64,000 bases of DNA from the NCBI GenBank assembly GCA_947095535.1, contig OX352773.1, positions 34,493,398-34,557,397 on the forward strand. The letters run 5' to 3'. The stretch comes from Poecilobothrus nobilitatus. Lineage: Eukaryota > Arthropoda > Insecta > Diptera > Dolichopodidae. Position numbers and translations under genes: made by a program. The notes below the pieces were generated by a model. The model saw only the letters and a program-made list of their open reading frames with translations, did not search any database and was not told the origin of the DNA. Shown piece after piece: positions 60,413 to 64,000 of the stretch. Numbering within the stretch: position 1 is the first letter of the stretch; every line of letters begins with the position of its first letter.

Positions 60413-62790
60413 CAAAAAATAATGTTTAGCTTGATACCCAGAATGTCTAAATCAATTGAGTACTGTAAAGTTGTCGTCCTGAAAGAATAACTTGGGAATA
60501 GTTGTTTATATCTTCGTAAATATCATTTTCAAAGAAAAAAATTAAATAAAATAAACATATTCGCTCTTTCATTACTTTAGATGATTCAATCAGGTTCATT
60601 TAATGTTTTTAAAAGTTATTCGAATAAAATTATTTTATTTTATAAATTTTTGAATTCGTATTTACACTTTACAAGTTTTGTTACTAGGTATTTTATAGTA
60701 AAAAATTTATATTATTTTAATAATGGTTTACCATACAGCTTATAATGATAAATACTGAACATGTTTTTACACTAAATTTTGATTCAATTGAATTTCACAT
60801 TCTTCATTAAAAAATTGAAAATGATTACATGTAATTAGTGGCATATATTGACAGAATTATTTTTGTTTTTTTTTTTTTGAAACAAAATTGACAGAATTAT
60901 TTTTTTTTGTTTTGGTAAAAAAAATTCTAAACTCCTTAATTGTTACAGAAAAAATTGTAAAAAAGCCAAAGAGAAATCAATTCATGTGGTAATAAAAATA
61001 TTTTATAAAATATTTTTTTTTTTTTTTGACATTTATTTCATCATTGGTAGAACAGAACAGAGGACACATTCAATAATTGAAGGTTTTGTTTTGTAATAAA
61101 AAAAAATATATATTTTTTTTATACCTATGTATATTATATACATATATACATACATACATATATTTTTGCTTTATAAAAATATTAAAGTGACCTCAAAGAA
61201 AAGATTCACGAAGGAATTGACCAGGTAACAAATAAACAAACAAAAACAAAAAAAATATGTAATAAAATATTGGAATGTTGGATGATACCGCGTACAATGT
61301 TTTTCGCATCTCTACTTCTTTTATTTTTTTATTATGAAATTTTATTTTTTTACCATGTTTTTTAATAAATTGTGACGTTGTTTTTTTTTTTTTTTTGTTT
61401 TTTAATAAAAATTTTCCTTTTATGTATATGTATGTTAACTTCTGGGTTTTATTTGTGATTATTGTTTTTTTGAATTTGTTTGATTGGATTGTTATTTTGT
61501 TTTTTTTTTTTATTTCATATATATACATATTTTATTAAAATAAAGTTTTTTTTTTTGGTTTTGGTGTTAAGAAATTGCCGCCAACACTGTAATTTTACTG
61601 CATCACGTATATAATTTAACCTTTAGAAGAATCATTTTACCAGCGCTTTATATTGTTGTATATGAATGAGGCTAGAATAACCTAAAAAGAAGGAAGAAAG
61701 TGTGAGATTAATATTTGTTTTGTGCAACTTTTAGCGCATCATTAAGTCAAGCAATTTAAGATACAAATATTTTGTTTTTCTTAACTTATGTTTTCATATT
61801 TTTTTGATGCATTGTTTTATAATCACACTCAGAAAACAATGTTTTATTTTTACATATAAATTTCTGTATTCAGTTTTATCATTCAAAGGTATTTTATTTT
61901 GAGTTAATTAACCTTAGACAAAAATTGTAAAACGATTCCTTAAAATTGAACAAAATTAATTCAAAATTAAATTTTTTTTTTGAGTAAAATAACAATTTTG
62001 AAAATAAATTAGCTGGTAGGTATTTTTTTTCTGTTTATATAAAGGTACTTTTTTTACCTGTTCCTTTTTTTTGTCTTTTGAAACAAATGTAAGTCCATTT
62101 GCAGATTGTTAAGCTTTTCTATGCCTCAATAAGTACTTGACTGTAATTGAAGTGCTGTATTTTACTTTTTTCTTTTTCTTTATTTAATTTCTTCTTTAAC
62201 TTATAATTAGAAAAGAGTCTTATAAAACTAATATTTACCCAGAATTACTTAATAAGTAAATCTTAAAACTATCTTTTATTATTTAGTACATACATATCTC
62301 TTTTTATTTTTAATTTACCTATCTGTATTTTTTTAGTTAGTTTCTTAGAACATTTTTATTAGTTGATTTATTTTGAAAATTATTTGAAATTATTTATCTT
62401 TATTTTATAAAAACTTAAGATTAATTTAATCTACACCTTACAATTAACTTTCACTAATTGTACTGTATTTTAATCAAAAGCTTAATAGCCAGTAAAAATT
62501 CAGGTACTATTACAATCAAACGCAATTTTGTGTAATCCCGGCGCAAGTGCTGTCAAAAAAGGTTAAAATGTATTTAGTTTTATTAAAGGTACTAAAATTA
62601 ACGTATAGTAATGACGTTTATTTACGTAGCTAATAGAAAAAAAAAAATTGATCAACATTTCAATTTTACGTTTTAAAGACGCTTTGAAATGTCAAATGTG
62701 TTGTGTTGATTTCTTATAAAATATAATATATATTCATGTTTTATAATTTTAATTTAAATTTCTTTCGTCAATTATTCTTTTTTCTCGCAG

Positions 62791-62846
62791 AAAATAAATT
62801 TCACAGAGAAATTAATTGAAGAAGTATATAAAAATCCTCCAAGTTA
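62791..62846 (+). other. Candidate exon, MADF-like start
   Basis: An excellent acceptor, 'attcttttttctcgcag' with AG at 62789-62790, precedes the segment, and a fair donor, TTA|GTAAGG, follows at 62847. One frame is open for 18 codons and reads KINFTEKLIEEVYKNPPS, then TA| at the junction. The pattern F-x-x-KLIEEV-x-K-x-P resembles the first helix of the MADF DNA-binding domain (Adf-1-type regulators), where Leu/Trp-Tyr-Asp would be expected next. What is seen is the splice-like context plus 18 residues; the domain name is inference from a short match. Read through without splicing, the frame ends at TAG two codons after the Pro residues. No partner exon with a compatible phase is obvious downstream, so a dead or chance exon is possible. 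Confidence 0.3.
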
Positions 62847-62862
62847 GTAAGGAAATCAGTTT
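62825..62862 (+). promoter_or_regulatory. TATA plus initiator arrangement (alternative reading)
   Basis: TATAAAA at 62827-62833 lies 31 bp upstream of the A of TCAGTT (A at 62858), the canonical fly TATA-to-initiator spacing. An ATG follows at 62887. TATA-like sequence is common here, so the coincidence is only mildly surprising. The TATA also overlaps the exon-like segment at 62791-62846; both readings are unlikely to be true together. Confidence 0.2.
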
Positions 62863-62886
62863 CTGACAGCAATTTATTGTAAAAAT

Positions 62887-63081
62887 ATGGCCAAGAAATT
62901 TAGGATTGGAGTGGTAAAGAATATAATAAATTATATATACACTGCACTATTATCAAAAATTTATTTTACAAATTTCTTAAACAAAACAAATGTTAATACA
63001 AAAATAGATGCCATTTTTACGCTTCTAAACGTAGTCATTGTAGTAACAATTTTTGACAACGGCACAAATCAGTGTACCTAA
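62887..63081 (+). CDS. Unrecognised 64-codon ORF downstream of the TATA/initiator-like site
   Basis: It starts ATGGCC 29 bases after the putative initiator A. The peptide begins MAKKFRIGVVKN, then becomes Ile/Asn/Phe-rich and ends CT before the stop. No domain is recognised. The first nine codons end at GTG|GTAAAG (donor-like at 62914), so the ATG could belong to a short first exon, whose phase-0 junction would suit the exon-like segment at 63790. The basic start followed by apolar residues could be the beginning of a signal peptide, but the hydrophobic core is weak. Chance is a serious alternative. Confidence 0.15.
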   Translation: MAKKFRIGVVKNIINYIYTALLSKIYFTNFLNKTNVNTKIDAIFTLLNVVIVVTIFDNGTNQCT

Positions 63082-63789
63082 ATTTGTGTAAAAAATTTAT
63101 ACAATTAGCTGCATACTAAAAATGATAGATGGTTTTTTTTTCTTTTGTTGACATTTAAGATTTTCGACCTTATTAACTAGAATTTGTTTTGTCAATAGTT
63201 TTATTTCAAACATATTTTATTAAAAATCTAGTAAATTTAGTACAATGATTAATTTTTTGAAGAACTAAAGGTTTCTAAATTAGTTTTTCTTCAACTAAAA
63301 GTACATATAGAAAAAACAATAGATTTTGCAAATATTAGCACATGTAACATACTTACAAAGTAGTGGTAATATATTTTAGCACTTTAAAAAAAAGAATAAA
63401 AAAAAAAAATTAGTACTTACATACAAACAATAGATACAATCAAAGCACATAAATTTCATCGAACAATTTATGAAAACAAAAAAATTAATAAACAAGAACT
63501 ACAGTATATGCAATGATACGCCTATATATATTAAAATTATAGTATAGCTGCAACAGAACCTTTGATGTTGCATTGTCAATACAACATTATTTAAAAATGA
63601 AAAAAAAAAATTGCAAAATCAATTATGATACAGAAAATGCTGATTTTAATAACTTTTAATTAAAAAAGAAAACATTGACCCATTTTGATATAATTTATTA
63701 TCCTTTGTACGTACAGCATAATTCATACTTGCAAGTACACTGTTAGAAAATATTGCAATTTATAATAAAATTTTCATAAATATTTTCAG
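63082..63789. other. AT-rich non-coding stretch
   Basis: A/T runs. An acceptor-like 'ttttttttcttttgttgac' then 'atttaag' ends at 63160. Otherwise nothing. Confidence 0.55.
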
Positions 63790-63849
63790 GGACATTTGAT
63801 AGGCAAGGTTTTAGACAAGATGTTGAAGAATAAAATGTTTCATACTTAA
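63790..63849 (+). other. Candidate terminal exon, 19 codons and a stop
   Basis: 'ataaatattttcag' with AG at 63788-63789 gives a good acceptor. The phase-0 frame reads GHLIGKVLDKMLKNKMFHT and ends in TAA at 63847-63849, a peptide with alternating apolar and basic residues that could form an amphipathic helix. AATAAA (63829-63834) lies inside the frame. No family is recognised. In phase it could follow the nine codons from the ATG at 62887. A short chance frame is the alternative. Confidence 0.2.
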
Positions 63850-64000
63850 GTCTTTACTGTACATTTTCGGTATTTTATCGTTCTTTACTTTTAAAACTGT
63901 TAATTAACTTTTTTCTTTTAAAATAATATTATCGTAATTACAAAAAAAAAACTATGTTTGTACGTACTAACTATTTCCAAATGGCAACCGTTTTTGGGAT

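Larger units (their letters stand above)
56723..62785. other. Long AT-rich desert
   Basis: About 6 kb of A/T runs, a purine tract at 57666-57696, small palindromes (TGTAAG/CTTACA at 58301-58314) and small duplications. Patches of higher complexity lie at 59700-59930 and 60060-60500, unidentified. No gene supported. Confidence 0.5.

Noticed and set aside
61193..61528. 111-codon minus-strand frame
   Set aside because: Mostly Lys/Ile/Asn from T-rich plus-strand DNA with no recognisable features.
1..64000. CRISPR array, prophage, operon or other prokaryotic system
   Set aside because: No regularly spaced repeats with unique spacers, no ribosome-binding sites with dense ORFs, and the repeat content is that of an insect nuclear genome.

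Overview
The window is extremely AT-rich eukaryotic DNA, full of poly(A)/poly(T) runs and (TA)n microsatellites. I found no complete, convincing protein-coding gene. The dispersed repeats suggest a dipteran fly, probably a schizophoran: a DINE-1/mini-me-type element with a GGAC microsatellite and a TATACCCG/CGGGTATA end hairpin, short tRNA-headed SINEs, and a small AT-inserted Helitron. This placement is inference from repeat style; no species is recognised. The sequence looks like a long intron or an intergenic desert.

Layout. 0.5-2.7 kb: two copies of a DINE-like repeat on either side of a short relic resembling the C-terminus of a Harbinger-type transposase. 4.1, 11.85 and 48.75-48.9 kb: three members of one tRNA-derived SINE family; the first has perfect 10-bp target-site duplications and a poly(A) tail, the third is inverted and has an (AAAT)n-type tail. 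14 kb: a diverged Helitron-like 5' end, then a pair of 22-bp inverted repeats about 275 bp apart. 16.7 kb: an island of nearly normal base composition holding a 78-codon antisense ORF. 19.8 and 44.5 kb: two copies of one unnamed dispersed repeat; the upstream part of the 44 kb copy is shared with 51.5 kb. 29.7 kb: a 26-bp foldback. 30.2 kb: a polypyrimidine-CAG directly abutting GTATGT, with GTAAGT 76 bp downstream, the layout of a recursive-splicing exon. 30.9 and 35.1 kb: two degenerate tRNA-like SINE remnants. 52.8-53.4 kb: a decayed endonuclease fragment of a non-LTR retrotransposon, interrupted by a 360-bp non-autonomous Helitron with clean TC...CTAG ends. 56.6 kb: a 15-bp minisatellite. 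62.8-63.85 kb: two exon-like segments with good 3' splice sites, one reading like the start of a MADF domain, and an overlapping TATA/initiator-like arrangement.

No genes here can be said to work together. The most useful leads are the splicing-type signals, which fit a plus-strand long intron (30.2 kb, with weaker ones at 23.25, 40.6, 62.79 and 63.79 kb), and the nested transposon record. Almost all open frames of 60-110 codons are Phe/Lys/Asn/Ile-rich products of poly(T)/poly(A) and are not annotated as genes. Coordinates of repeat edges are read by eye; family names rest on motif recall, without database searches.
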